Source: Psychrobacillus sp. INOP01 (GTDB lineage: Bacteria; Bacillota; Bacilli; Bacillales_A; Planococcaceae). Taken from it: DNA of 64,000 nt. Below are positions 42,924 to 51,196 of this stretch, in pieces. The notes beneath the pieces are model-generated. The model worked only from the letters and a program-made list of their open reading frames with translations. It did no database searches and was not told where the DNA came from. The translations under genes and the position numbers were made by a program. The stretch is from NCBI RefSeq assembly GCF_018140925.1, contig NZ_CP073315.1:124001-188000 (forward strand). The letters run 5' to 3'. How positions within the stretch are numbered: position 1 is the stretch's first letter; the number at the start of each line of letters is the position of its first letter.

Positions 42924-43229
42924 TCAACCCCACCACATAGCCAAAACAAATATAGACCACCAAGAAGTTAATAAACCTATACAACTAATTCCAGAAAAAT
43001 ATAACCCCAATTTATCCTTTCCAATTCTAAGTTTTTTATATTGAAGGTATGCCCCCAAAAAAGAGCTTAAATATAAAAATAGACTTATTATTGTTAAGAT
43101 AGTTAAATAGTATACCGGATGTATTTTAGCGAAAATTTCATTTAAAAAGTAAGCTATTCCTTGACCAAACACTCCTAATATTGTTGCTAAAATTAAACTT
43201 CCAAATATGATAGCATTAGCTTTTCTCAC
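42924..43229 (-). CDS. Small membrane protein
   Basis: About 101 residues with three membrane helices (IIFGSLILATILGVFGQGIA, YLTILTIISLFLYLSSFLG, GISCIGLLTSWWSIFVLAM). GTG at 43229 lies eight bases behind GGAGG; an ATG five codons earlier overlaps this site. No family recognised. Single-gene interval between R11 and R12. Confidence 0.62.
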   Translation of the reverse strand: MRKANAIIFGSLILATILGVFGQGIAYFLNEIFAKIHPVYYLTILTIISLFLYLSSFLGAYLQYKKLRIGKDKLGLYFSGISCIGLLTSWWSIFVLAMWWG

Positions 43230-43283
43230 CAATTTCACCTCCATTATATTAAGCGAATAAAATGGAATAAAGTTAAAACATTT

Positions 43284-43375
43284 ATGGAACTAACCTGCTG
43301 CGTTAGTTCAATAGGAAAAAGAATTGCCTAAGCAACCCCATGATCCTGAACTAAACCACACCTTTAGTTATCAAG
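43284..43375 (-). repeat. Array element R12, variant centre
   Basis: Standard left site; centre TTGCCTAAGCAA hairpin instead of the usual cores; diverged right site ACTAAACCACACCTTTAGTT. Ends 11 bases before the Nudix stop codon. Confidence 0.75.
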
Positions 43376-43385
43376 GAAATAGTCC

Positions 43386-43847
43386 TCATATACTTATTTG
43401 TTCTTTAAAAAAACTAATAGGATAAACTTTTTGACTTAACAATGCTTCTGTTATTTGTTTTATAACTCCAGCGTTACGAAGTTCCTGATTTTCTAATTTC
43501 ATAAGTTCAGGTAAAGTGATCCACTTACTGTCTATGATTTCACTCTCTTCTAAATTCAATGAACCACCTATTACCTCACCTATAAAATGAAATAAAATAA
43601 CTTGATGATTTGTACTACTAATAAAATTGTATATACCAGTTGTTTTAGATAGTTTCACCTCATAACCTGTTTCTTCTTTTACTTCTCTACAAGCAGCAAC
43701 AAGAATATCTTCCCCTTTTTCAATACGTCCAGATGGAAAATTCCACTTATTAATATCAGATGGTTTATTTTCTTTTATAATAAAAACTTCATTATTATTT
43801 TTGATTATAGATACACTTACAACTAAAACAATCCCATTTTGAGTCAT
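43386..43847 (-). CDS. Nudix hydrolase
   Basis: 153 residues. Nudix box GRIEKGEDILVAACREVKEE followed by TGYEV; KWNFPSGRIEKGE precedes it. QVILFHFIGEV and DSKWITLPELMKL are typical of general NUDIX proteins hydrolysing nucleoside diphosphate derivatives. Substrate unknown. GGGAGAG precedes the ATG. Single-gene interval between R12 and R13. Confidence 0.85.
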   Translation of the reverse strand: MTQNGIVLVVSVSIIKNNNEVFIIKENKPSDINKWNFPSGRIEKGEDILVAACREVKEETGYEVKLSKTTGIYNFISSTNHQVILFHFIGEVIGGSLNLEESEIIDSKWITLPELMKLENQELRNAGVIKQITEALLSQKVYPISFFKEQISI

Positions 43848-43908
43848 CTTTTACTCTCCCATATTTCTAACATAGAAAACATGTCTTTACCTTCTTCCGG
43901 AAAAATTT

Positions 43909-43988
43909 ATTCAACTAACCTACTGCATTAGTTCAATATGAAAAAAGGCTTTACTCCTTCTTGCAGTATAGCAACCGTTAGATTAAGT
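43909..43988 (-). repeat. Array element R13, type 1
   Basis: Left site with CTACTGC... spacer (AACTAACCTACTGCATTAGTT when joined), core GGCTTTACTCC/GCAGTATAGC, right site GCAACCGTTAGATTAAG. Ends 37 bases before the amj stop codon. Confidence 0.78.
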
Positions 43989-44024
43989 ATTCAGATTCGA
44001 TAATTTTTCATGTAATTTCTTAAA

Positions 44025-44846
44025 CTACATAAGGAACTGCGTAAACCAAGCAATATACTTTGCACCTGGAATGAATAAGACTTGTGCTAAAAGTGTTCCT
44101 AACAATCTTGATGTAACCATCATTGTAGAAACACTTTTTAATGTGACATAGCTCCCTTTTTGGTTGATTACATCATCCGCTAGGATTGAGATTTTGGGGT
44201 CAATAAATACAATTAGTAAGATTGTAGCTACACCATTTATTAAACCCGATGCCATAACAGCAGTTGTTGCTCGTTCAGGTGCAAGCAACGCTGCATAAAG
44301 TGCAGATAAAACTCCAATTGTATAAATTGCTGTAATCAAAATATTAATGCAAAATAATTTAATAGGTATATCTCGCCAACTCATATCTTTTAAATAAGTA
44401 TATCTAGGTAGATGAATATGCTTTTTTGCACGTCTTAAATATGATAATGTAAATCCTTTTTTCAATAACGCTGGAATCGAACCTCGTTCTTCTGCTAAAT
44501 GAATGATTGCCCTCGAAAAAACAGCAATAAATGTCGGCAACAAAAGTAAACCTATTATTGTGCCTAATGTTGCAGAACCAATTAGAATTCGATACTGACT
44601 CTCGACAAATTCTAAAGCATTTTCTTTCGGTGCATTATCAATCAAACTTCCCGTAAAAGGTTGTTGCATCATATTTGCTAGCCTTGAAACCATTACCATC
44701 ACATTAAATAGCGAAAGTGCCGATGCTAATAGTTTTACTCTTGCCCCTGATAAACGTACTGAATAAGCTAAGGTTTCGATCGAATGAATTATTAAGATAA
44801 ATAATGCAATCATTACTAATTGCGTTGTGAAAAATTCCAAAGACAT
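44025..44846 (-). CDS. amj: Lipid II flippase Amj (alternate to MurJ)
   Basis: 273 residues with six or more membrane helices. IIHSIETLAYSVRLSGARVK near the N-terminus, FNVMVMVSRLANMMQQPFTG and GTIIGLLLLPTFIAVFSRAI follow the Amj/YdaH (DUF2837) pattern. In B. subtilis Amj moves lipid II across the membrane when MurJ is inhibited and is induced by the sigma-M stress response. The start ATG has AGTAGGT upstream. Its presence as a single-gene interval between R13 and R14 is consistent with a resistance role. Confidence 0.82.
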   Translation of the reverse strand: MSLEFFTTQLVMIALFILIIHSIETLAYSVRLSGARVKLLASALSLFNVMVMVSRLANMMQQPFTGSLIDNAPKENALEFVESQYRILIGSATLGTIIGLLLLPTFIAVFSRAIIHLAEERGSIPALLKKGFTLSYLRRAKKHIHLPRYTYLKDMSWRDIPIKLFCINILITAIYTIGVLSALYAALLAPERATTAVMASGLINGVATILLIVFIDPKISILADDVINQKGSYVTLKSVSTMMVTSRLLGTLLAQVLFIPGAKYIAWFTQFLM

Positions 44847-44999
44847 TACCTACTCGACTTTTATTTGTTTGAAATAGTTTTCGATATCTTGTCTATATCT
44901 CCCATTTACTTTATATAAACGAAATAGAATTAGATATTGTTTCCTAAGAGTTTTTATATAGGACAATACTCAATTGATACCTAATAAAATTTAGATCCA

Positions 45000-45090
45000 T
45001 ATTCAACTAACCTGCTGCTTTAGTTTAATAAGAAAAAGCTACCCTTTCAGACAGCCACTTGTTTAACTATAGCCCCCGTTAGTTTAAGTA
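45000..45090 (-). repeat. Array element R14, type 1b
   Basis: Left site with CTGCTGC spacer, centre GCTACCCTTTCAGACAGC, right site TAACTATAGCCCCCGTTAGT, then AAGTACATTTATTCACA. Ends about 49 bases before the next stop codon. Confidence 0.82.
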
Positions 45091-45138
45091 CATTTATTCA
45101 CAAACTTTGCTCTTTATTTGATTGTTAACTGCAATGCT

Positions 45139-45708
45139 CTATTTTAAAACTGTCTCGGCTGGGGTAAATGCTTCCCATTGATTATATTTCGTTGTTATTG
45201 ATGAAATAAACCAATACTCTTTAAATGGTTCTAAATTCTTTTCCACGATTATAATCTTCTGCCCACCACCAAAATCTCCATATGATGCCCATAAATCGTA
45301 TTTAACGGTATACCGCATTTTGGATTTGCTAAGCTTTTCTACTTTGGTAAAACGAAAGTTTCTAACCGAAGGGCTTGACTGACCTGTTATCCAGTGAGTT
45401 TGCTCAAATTTACTCCTTGATTGTTTTCGAAGCGAAGGGGACAACATCGCATATTGAACAGCACCACTTCGACCATTTACGTCAAATATCCAGAATTCAA
45501 CAGCTTGTTTTGGTTCGGTTACCATCAAACCAGTCATAAAAGACATTAACTGGCTTTCTAAAGGAGTGAGTTGTTTGCCTTTAATAATTTCTTCCTCAAA
45601 GGAAGGAGGAGGATCGTTCGTTTTTGCATTTACTGTTCCGTAATACAACCCACAAATTAGTAAACTAAATAAAATCAATAGAAGAGGTTTACTTTTATCC
45701 AATTTCAT
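45139..45708 (-). CDS. Hypothetical exported protein
   Basis: About 189 residues with an N-terminal signal or anchor (LLLILFSLLICGLYYGTVNA). The mature part has an AVEFWIFDVNGRSGAVQYAM segment and a beta-rich NTF2-like end (SKMRYTVKYDLWASYG, FKEYWFISSITTKY). I suspect an NTF2-like fold but do not recognise a family. A TTG two codons after the ATG is an alternative start with better spacing from AGGGTG. Confidence 0.65.
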   Translation of the reverse strand: MKLDKSKPLLLILFSLLICGLYYGTVNAKTNDPPPSFEEEIIKGKQLTPLESQLMSFMTGLMVTEPKQAVEFWIFDVNGRSGAVQYAMLSPSLRKQSRSKFEQTHWITGQSSPSVRNFRFTKVEKLSKSKMRYTVKYDLWASYGDFGGGQKIIIVEKNLEPFKEYWFISSITTKYNQWEAFTPAETVLK

Positions 45709-45760
45709 CACCCTAAATTATATTTAGGTTTAGTTTATCCTGTTCAGTTACAATCATTCC

Positions 45761-45856
45761 TTCTTAAACTAACCTGCCGCTTTAGTTCAATAAGAAAAAA
45801 GGCTTTACTCCTTCTTGAAGTAAAGCACCCAATAGTTTAAGTACAATATTTAACAA
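45761..45856 (-). repeat. Array element R15, type 1
   Basis: Left site with CTGCCGC spacer, terminator core GGCTTTACTCC/GAAGTAAAGC, diverged right site CACCCAATAGTTTAAGTAC. Ends about 14 bases before the GNAT stop codon. Confidence 0.85.
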
Positions 45857-45869
45857 CCTATAAATATTA

Positions 45870-46403
45870 TTAAACGAACTTGTACATAAGTATATCGTCC
45901 ACATATTTATTTTCATTTATCTTAAATTCTTTAACTTTACGACCTTCCTCAATAAATCCCATACTCTTGTATAATGATATTGCCCTATGATTTGTTGAGA
46001 AAACCCCTAAACTCACCTTTTCAATTAGTGGATGGTTTTCTGCCCAATCCAACAATGCTTTAATAAGTATTTTTCCAATTCCCATTCCTCTATAATTTTC
46101 ACTTATAGACATTGAAATAGTTCCAGTGTGAGATAGTCTTTTTAAGTTATAAGAACGAAAAAAAATCGAACCTACAACTACATCATTTATCTCTGCAACT
46201 ATTAAATTTTCATTTTCATTGTTTAATACCTCTTGTATTTTTTCTCTTTGTTGATTTGAAGTTTTTTTTTCTAACTCTTCAGATACTATGATGAAATAAT
46301 CTCCTTCGGAAATAATGGAATTTGATATTTCTAAAAGTGCTTCCGCATCTTTTAATTCTACAGTTCGAATTATACAATTTTGAGTGTTGATTATGTCTGA
46401 CAT
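45870..46403 (-). CDS. GNAT-family N-acetyltransferase
   Basis: 177 residues. ENLIVAEINDVVVGSIFFRS is strand 3-4, and ISMSISENYRGMGIGKILIK the acetyl-CoA loop (R-G-x-G-I-G). VSLGVFSTNHRAISLYKSMG followed by FIEEGRKVKEFKI completes the fold. It transfers acetyl from acetyl-CoA to an amine; substrate unknown. GGGGG precedes the ATG. Single-gene interval between R15 and R16. Confidence 0.85.
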   Translation of the reverse strand: MSDIINTQNCIIRTVELKDAEALLEISNSIISEGDYFIIVSEELEKKTSNQQREKIQEVLNNENENLIVAEINDVVVGSIFFRSYNLKRLSHTGTISMSISENYRGMGIGKILIKALLDWAENHPLIEKVSLGVFSTNHRAISLYKSMGFIEEGRKVKEFKINENKYVDDILMYKFV

Positions 46404-46456
46404 TAAAATCCCCCTATCTCTATTCTAAAAGAATTCCACAACCACATACCTATTTC

Positions 46457-46551
46457 CTTCTTAAACTAAACTGCCGCGTTAGTTTAATAAAAAAAGCTAC
46501 CCTACAGGCAGCCACTTGTTTAACTAAAGCACCCGTTAGTTGAACAAGAAG
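46457..46551 (-). repeat. Array element R16, type 1b (complete)
   Basis: TTCTTAAACTAA left end with CTGCCGC spacer, centre GCTACCCTACAGGCAGC, right site AACTAAAGCACCCGTTAGTT. Ends 7 bases before the next stop codon. Confidence 0.87.
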
Positions 46552-46557
46552 TAAGTG

Positions 46558-46869
46558 TTAATTAGATAGACTCATACTTCTATTTCTTACAAATTCGAGT
46601 ATATAGAAATTAATGAATGTAATTATTGGAACAAAAAACACCAGCACTACTATACCTAAACTACCAAATACTCCTTCTGTCTGTTTATGAAATGTTTGAA
46701 CGTCTAACTTGTAAAGGATGACGGTTGCTATTGACAAGATAAGTGTATTTACGAAAAATGCAACTAACCTTGCCAGCCATTTCTCGTTCTTCATTTTTAA
46801 TAACCAAATAGAAGTTAGAGTAGAAACGAGTAAGGAAAATACCAAAATAATGATAAACACTATATTCAA
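46558..46869 (-). CDS. Small membrane protein (about 103 aa)
   Basis: Three membrane helices (IVFIIILVFSLLVSTLTSIW, LVAFFVNTLILSIATVILY, LGIVVLVFFVPIITFINFYI). The TTG at 46869 is chosen because AAGGTGG lies seven bases upstream; an ATG two codons earlier abuts that site. Family not recognised. Confidence 0.6.
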   Translation of the reverse strand: MNIVFIIILVFSLLVSTLTSIWLLKMKNEKWLARLVAFFVNTLILSIATVILYKLDVQTFHKQTEGVFGSLGIVVLVFFVPIITFINFYILEFVRNRSMSLSN

Positions 46870-46938
46870 AGCCATCCCACCTTTACCTAGTCTGTTACTT
46901 GATATTAACTACTTCGATGTCCTTCCAAATTTACCTGC

Positions 46939-47040
46939 TTATTAAACTAACCTGCTCCGTTAGTTTAAGTGTAACATTTCACAATGGGTCGCCGATATCT
47001 AATTGATGTTTTGGACGAAAAAATAGGGTGGCAAAATTGC
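46939..47040 (-). repeat. Array element R17, type 2 left part
   Basis: Left site with CTGCTCC spacer, AAGTGTAACATTTCACAATG, GCCGATATCTAATTGATG and TTTTGGACGAAAAAATAG; then it runs into the terminator of the esterase gene rather than a right site. Confidence 0.8.
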
Positions 47041-47045
47041 CACCC
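47026..47045 (-). terminator. Terminator of the esterase operon
   Basis: GGGTGGCAA / TTGCCACCC with a 2-nt loop and TATTTTTTC on the minus strand. It replaces the AATAGACCATC hairpin at the same position of other type 2 elements. Confidence 0.85.
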
Positions 47046-47053
47046 ACATGAAT

Positions 47054-48067
47054 TTATTTTAATACACGATCGAGAAAACCAAATACTTCTTCAAGGTTTT
47101 CTTTTGAATTAAAAGGTTCCCCTCCATGGACAGCTCTTTCCAAGAGTGTAAGCTCCACTTTTTCATCTCCCAAGACATCTATAAGTTTTTCAGAGAAATC
47201 AATGGACTGTTGCGTTGGCACGTTCGGATCAGCCGTTCCATGTTGGATAAAAAAGGCTGGATCGTTTTTTGTAATGTAAGTTGCCGGATTCGCTTTTTCT
47301 ACTTGCTCTATATTCTCGGTAATATTTCCGCCGATGTACTTGCTTTCCGGAGAATCATCTGAGTTTCGTTCTCCCATTTTCGGCATAATTCCGGATTCTG
47401 TAAACTGCTCATCCAGTTTCAAAAAGTCAATTTGTCCATACCAATCAACGACAGCTTGTACTTCAGAAGAATATTCCATGTTTTCGGTATTTTCACCGTT
47501 TAAAGAGTCGTCATCTCCACTCGTACCGACTAGTGCCGCTAAGTTGCCGCCCGCACTGCCTCCCCATGCCACAACTTTCTCAGAATCCAAGTTGTATTCT
47601 TCCGCATTAGCTTTAACAAAACGAATTGCAGCTTTTACATCACTAACCGCTGCAGGAAATATTGCTTCCCCTGAAAGTCTATAGTTGACCGCTACAACTG
47701 CATATCCGTGATTGACGCCTTCAATCATTGCAGTCAGGTCCGTACCTGTTTTATCTCCCTGCATGAATCCGCCCCCGTGGATTGCGATGATGACTGGAAA
47801 CGGGACTTCTCCTTCATTCGGGAAATAAATGTCCAGCTTTTGGGCTTCCGATTGGCTGTCGTATTTTACATCCAATTGTTTGTTCTTAATGAAAGAGGTA
47901 TCAATTGCCTCTTTCTCAGCAGCCTGTTGCTTCGTTTCTGCTTGTTGTGTTGTTTCCGTTTCTCCACTATTTTGGGGAGCCGTATCTTTGGAACCACTCG
48001 TTGAACACCCAGCTATTAATACAGTTGCGAGGGACATTGATAAAATTGTTGAGATAGATTTTTTCAT
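47054..48067 (-). CDS. Alpha/beta hydrolase lipoprotein (esterase-like)
   Basis: 337 residues. Lipoprotein signal with LIAGCSTS (Cys21), a flexible T/Q/E-rich linker to about residue 55, then a hormone-sensitive-lipase-type domain: HGGGF oxyanion motif, WGGSAGGNLAAL nucleophile elbow, DPNVPTQQS acid region and AVHGGEPF histidine. Extracellular membrane-anchored esterase or deacetylase. AGGAGTG precedes the ATG. It lies about 115 bases downstream of a two-component system on the same strand that may control it. Confidence 0.85.
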   Translation of the reverse strand: MKKSISTILSMSLATVLIAGCSTSGSKDTAPQNSGETETTQQAETKQQAAEKEAIDTSFIKNKQLDVKYDSQSEAQKLDIYFPNEGEVPFPVIIAIHGGGFMQGDKTGTDLTAMIEGVNHGYAVVAVNYRLSGEAIFPAAVSDVKAAIRFVKANAEEYNLDSEKVVAWGGSAGGNLAALVGTSGDDDSLNGENTENMEYSSEVQAVVDWYGQIDFLKLDEQFTESGIMPKMGERNSDDSPESKYIGGNITENIEQVEKANPATYITKNDPAFFIQHGTADPNVPTQQSIDFSEKLIDVLGDEKVELTLLERAVHGGEPFNSKENLEEVFGFLDRVLK

Positions 48068-48182
48068 TGCGCATCACTCCTAATTGTTTTGTTAGTTCTT
48101 TCTATAAATGATCATAACAAAACATTGTGGCGCAAAAATGGCAGAAAAACGGGGTAAAACGAACGTTTTTCTGCCAAAAATT

Positions 48183-49421
48183 TTATGCTCTTTTTAAGGT
48201 GATAGCAAATGTGGTTCCTGCATTGGCCTGGCTTTTCACACTAATTTTCTCCCCAAGTTGCTCCATGATTTCGAGCGCAATGGAAAGCCCGAGGCCACTG
48301 CCTGTACTGGTATGCGATAAGTCTTCCTTGTTAAACCGCCCGAATATGTGCGGAAGAACTTCCTTAGAAATACCCGGACCGTTATCCATTATCATAATTT
48401 CCACTTTACGCGCTGCCGTTTTGGCATCGATCGTCACTTTGCCATGTTCCGGAGTGAATTTAAACGCGTTATCTAGCAAAATGGTAAGCACTTGTGTGAT
48501 GCGATCTTCATTTGAATAGGTCGCGGGCAAACTTTTCGCTCGTTCAGTGATGTGAAATTGTAAATCCATGTCGTCTGCCAAAATAGCAAAAGGCTCTGTA
48601 ACCTTAGTGATGACCTCTTTTGTGTTCACCATCGATTTAGTAAATGCCGTTTTTTTGTATTGCAGCCTAGATAATTCCAGCAAATCAGAAATGAGTTTTT
48701 CCAAGCGAACGCTTTCCCTCAAGATGATGCTGTAGTATTGGTCGATTTTTTCCTGGTCGGTGACAACATGGTCCGACAGTGTCTCTGTCAAAGCTTTGAT
48801 TGATGCCAGCGGCGTTTTAAGTTCATGGCTAATATTGGCGACATAGTCTTTGCGCATTTGTTCAAGGTGATTTTTCTCTTTGATAAACATCGCAAGAAAA
48901 ACCAGGATGATGACGGTTCCAATCGCCAAACTCACGAAGAAAACAAGGTAAAAACCATTAAGAGCAGCTTGATAAGCGCGTGCCTCTTTTAACAAATAGA
49001 TACCACCTGTCACTTTGTTGTCATGGACTAGTGGTTGCCCGATCATAATCGCTTGCGCAGAATACCCCGGTACTTCTTGGATTTCAACTGCGGTTTTGCC
49101 ACTGATGATTTTCGGCAAGTACGAGGTTAATTCCTTATTTACTTTCGCATCAGAAGAAGATTTTGAAGCAGGTTCATCATTGTAGACATCGATTTCCTTT
49201 CCATGTACATCATATGCCATTATTAAAAAATCATCGGTTCTGCTTATTTTTTCACCATCCGCAACCTCTTCTCCAATCAACGTGAGAGGCGGCTGAAGTT
49301 CTTCGATCTTGGATTGGGTAAAGTAATGTTTGATTGCAAAAGCCCCCAACAGCTGACCTGAAATAAAGATCGCTAAGATGACAAATGCAATCCACAGCTT
49401 GCTTGAAAATAACCGCTTCAT
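48183..49421 (-). CDS. Sensor histidine kinase
   Basis: About 412 residues. Two membrane helices (residues about 8-30 and 155-180) flank an extracytoplasmic sensor domain of about 120 residues. The H-box is VANISHELKTPLASIKALTE; ATPase motifs are LLDNAFKFTP (N), MDNGPGI (G1) and GSGLGLSIA (G2). The start overlaps the stop codon of the response regulator (ATGA). Signal unknown. Confidence 0.88.
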   Translation of the reverse strand: MKRLFSSKLWIAFVILAIFISGQLLGAFAIKHYFTQSKIEELQPPLTLIGEEVADGEKISRTDDFLIMAYDVHGKEIDVYNDEPASKSSSDAKVNKELTSYLPKIISGKTAVEIQEVPGYSAQAIMIGQPLVHDNKVTGGIYLLKEARAYQAALNGFYLVFFVSLAIGTVIILVFLAMFIKEKNHLEQMRKDYVANISHELKTPLASIKALTETLSDHVVTDQEKIDQYYSIILRESVRLEKLISDLLELSRLQYKKTAFTKSMVNTKEVITKVTEPFAILADDMDLQFHITERAKSLPATYSNEDRITQVLTILLDNAFKFTPEHGKVTIDAKTAARKVEIMIMDNGPGISKEVLPHIFGRFNKEDLSHTSTGSGLGLSIALEIMEQLGEKISVKSQANAGTTFAITLKRA

Positions 49422-50107
49422 ACACATACCTCAAATTTATACCCGACACCGTAGACGGACTTTATGGAAAAACCGGGAGAAGCTTTAGCGATTTTTTTAC
49501 GGATTCGTTTGATCAGCGTATCGACTGCACGTGTGTCTCCGATATAATCATATCCCCAAACTTTGTACAGTAATTCCTCACGGTTGACCACTTTCCCTGT
49601 GTTTTTGACTAGAAATACCAATAACTCCACCTCTTTTGCAGTAAATTCAATTTCTTGATTGTTGATCAGAACTTCATATCCGTCAATATCAATGGACAAA
49701 TTTCCTGCTTTTAAATAGTGGGGATTTTCTTTTTTCGGTTGCACCCGTTTTAGTATAGTTTTGATCCTTACTACTATCTCGCGCGGAGAAAAGGGCTTTG
49801 TTATATAGTCATCAGCACCGATTTCAAGTCCGACAATCCGGTCCACTTCTTCGCTTCTTGCGCTAAGCATAAGGATAGGGATATCACTGGTTTTGCGTAT
49901 TTCCTTACATACTTCGGTCCCAAAAAGACCGGGCATCATGATATCAAGTACCACTAGATCAAAGTTGTTTTCTTTAAGGAGCTTGAGTGCCATCTCTCCG
50001 TCGTAAGCAGATACACTTTTCATACCTTCAGCTTGTAAATAAGCATTGATACTTTCATGTACAGCGACATTATCGTCACAGATTAATACGGTTATGTTAT
50101 GATCCAT
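49418..50107 (-). CDS. OmpR/PhoB-family response regulator
   Basis: About 229 residues. Receiver domain with VLICDDN acidic pair, DLVVLDIMMPG phosphorylation site and ITKPFSP lysine; the winged-helix output domain contains FTAKEVELLVFLVKNTGKVV and DTLIKRIRKKI. GAAGGGATATG precedes the ATG at 50107. Cognate of the overlapping kinase; likely regulates the downstream esterase. Confidence 0.88.
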   Translation of the reverse strand: MDHNITVLICDDNVAVHESINAYLQAEGMKSVSAYDGEMALKLLKENNFDLVVLDIMMPGLFGTEVCKEIRKTSDIPILMLSARSEEVDRIVGLEIGADDYITKPFSPREIVVRIKTILKRVQPKKENPHYLKAGNLSIDIDGYEVLINNQEIEFTAKEVELLVFLVKNTGKVVNREELLYKVWGYDYIGDTRAVDTLIKRIRKKIAKASPGFSIKSVYGVGYKFEVCV

Positions 50108-50376
50108 TGTGGCATATCCCTTCAATCTCTAAAGTTCATTTCTTGTTTGGATAATAAGTTTTTTGAACTCTATACTGTCATACATTAAATAAAAAAGCAA
50201 TTCGAATAACTTATTGACCATTAGGCTTTAATTAAAAATACATGAAATAGTAAGTTGTTCAGTTTTGAATCACTTTTTTAAAAATAAAACCAATTGGTAT
50301 GATCGCTTTCCGAAACAAGTTTATGTGGTCTATTTTATAAGTTAAGTGCTTATATATTTAGAGTTATTTTATCATT

Positions 50377-50463
50377 TCTTATTAAACTAACCTGCTGCGT
50401 TAGTTCAATAAGAAAAAGGTACCCTTACAGGCAGCCACTTGTTTAACTAAAGCACCCGTTAGC
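50377..50463 (-). repeat. Array element R18, type 1b (complete)
   Basis: TTCTTATTAAACTAAC left end, CTGCTGC spacer, centre GGTACCCTTACAGGCAGC, right site AACTAAAGCACCCGTTAG. The region 50108-50376 upstream holds only AT-rich sequence. Confidence 0.85.
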
Positions 50464-50690
50464 CATACATGCAGCAAAAAACGCTGCACCACAGAGGATG
50501 ATAATTGGATCAGAACGGGTATAGATGAGTATGGCTGGCGAAGAAGGTCGATGAACTATGGTGCCATAGAGCCCATCCGTTAGTCTGACTCCAACGATCA
50601 CGGTGCATCACAGACTGTCGCACTCAATACGAGTAGCACTCATGGGAGATTAATCCTACCTATAAAGAATGGAGTTGATTCTTGATTTAC
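50464..50690. other. Unexplained GC-richer segment abutting R18
   Basis: The sequence starts directly at the right site of R18 and has a GCAGC/GCTGC hairpin at its beginning. On the minus strand a stretch of about 49 codons without stops contains GLYGTIVHRPSSPAILIY and PIIILCGAAFFAACMA, but no start signal is present. It may be the scrap of a captured gene. Confidence 0.35.
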
Positions 50691-50715
50691 ATTTTAACTC
50701 AAAACTCAATATAAA

Positions 50716-50823
50716 CATTCTGAAGGCTCAGCCTTTTTTTAAAAAAGCTTTTCTGAGTCTCTTTTTTTATGCAGTTTTATAGATATCAAGCGTTTTTTAA
50801 TTTTCATGGGAGTTAAAGAACGT
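50716..50823. repeat. Dispersed 107-bp repeat, copy 2
   Basis: CATTCTGAAGGCTCAGCCTT through TTTTCATGGGAGTTAAAGAA, matching 18674-18780. Confidence 0.7.
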
Positions 50824-50868
50824 TATTTATTTCTTCGTAAAAAAAAAAAAGATAGAAAGATAAATGCG

Positions 50869-50973
50869 TTAATACTTTCTTGGATATTGGCTCTTGCCTA
50901 CAACTGAGTCAATGAAGGCAGCTACGAAACTAAATACTACAATAATTAATAATGTGTCTATATCAAGATTCAT
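50869..50973 (-). pseudogene. N-terminal remnant of a TSUP (TauE/SafE) permease
   Basis: MNLDIDTLLIIVVFSFVAAF followed by IDSVVG is the standard first helix of TSUP sulfite/anion exporters; the conserved glycine run after it is replaced by KSQYPRKY and a stop. The ATG at 50973 still has AAAGGTG upstream. About 220 residues are missing. Confidence 0.72.
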
Positions 50974-51029
50974 CGTTATCACCTTTATGTAATAATATTT
51001 ACAACGTCTGATTAGGATATGTACAAATA

Positions 51030-51110
51030 AAGACCCCCTACTTGCAACAGGAGGGAGCCATGACACCAAATCAGGTTATTTTTACCACTCTTGAGCCGTT
51101 GGTGTGACAA
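51030..51110 (-). promoter_or_regulatory. Possible structured leader of the lost TSUP gene
   Basis: On the transcribed minus strand an ACACCAA/TTGGTGT stem encloses about 29 nt, followed by a second GC-rich hairpin CCCTCCT...AGTAGGGGG, 60 bases before the remnant start. This looks like a cis-regulatory RNA or attenuator, but it does not match a riboswitch class I know. Confidence 0.35.
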
Positions 51111-51196
51111 TCATATAATTATACTCACTTGAATTAACTTTGAAATTGCCCGTAACAAAAAGATAAAACCGGGTAAGAGAAAGATGATTTAAAGAT

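Noticed and set aside
46981-47025. Independent functional site GCCGATATCTAATTGATG
   Set aside because: It recurs in all type 2 elements (R1, R11, R17, R26) and is part of that repeat rather than a separate regulator site.
51030-51110. Known riboswitch (SAM, fluoride, TPP, purine, preQ1)
   Set aside because: Compared by eye with the conserved cores of these classes; none fits, so only a generic structured leader is reported.
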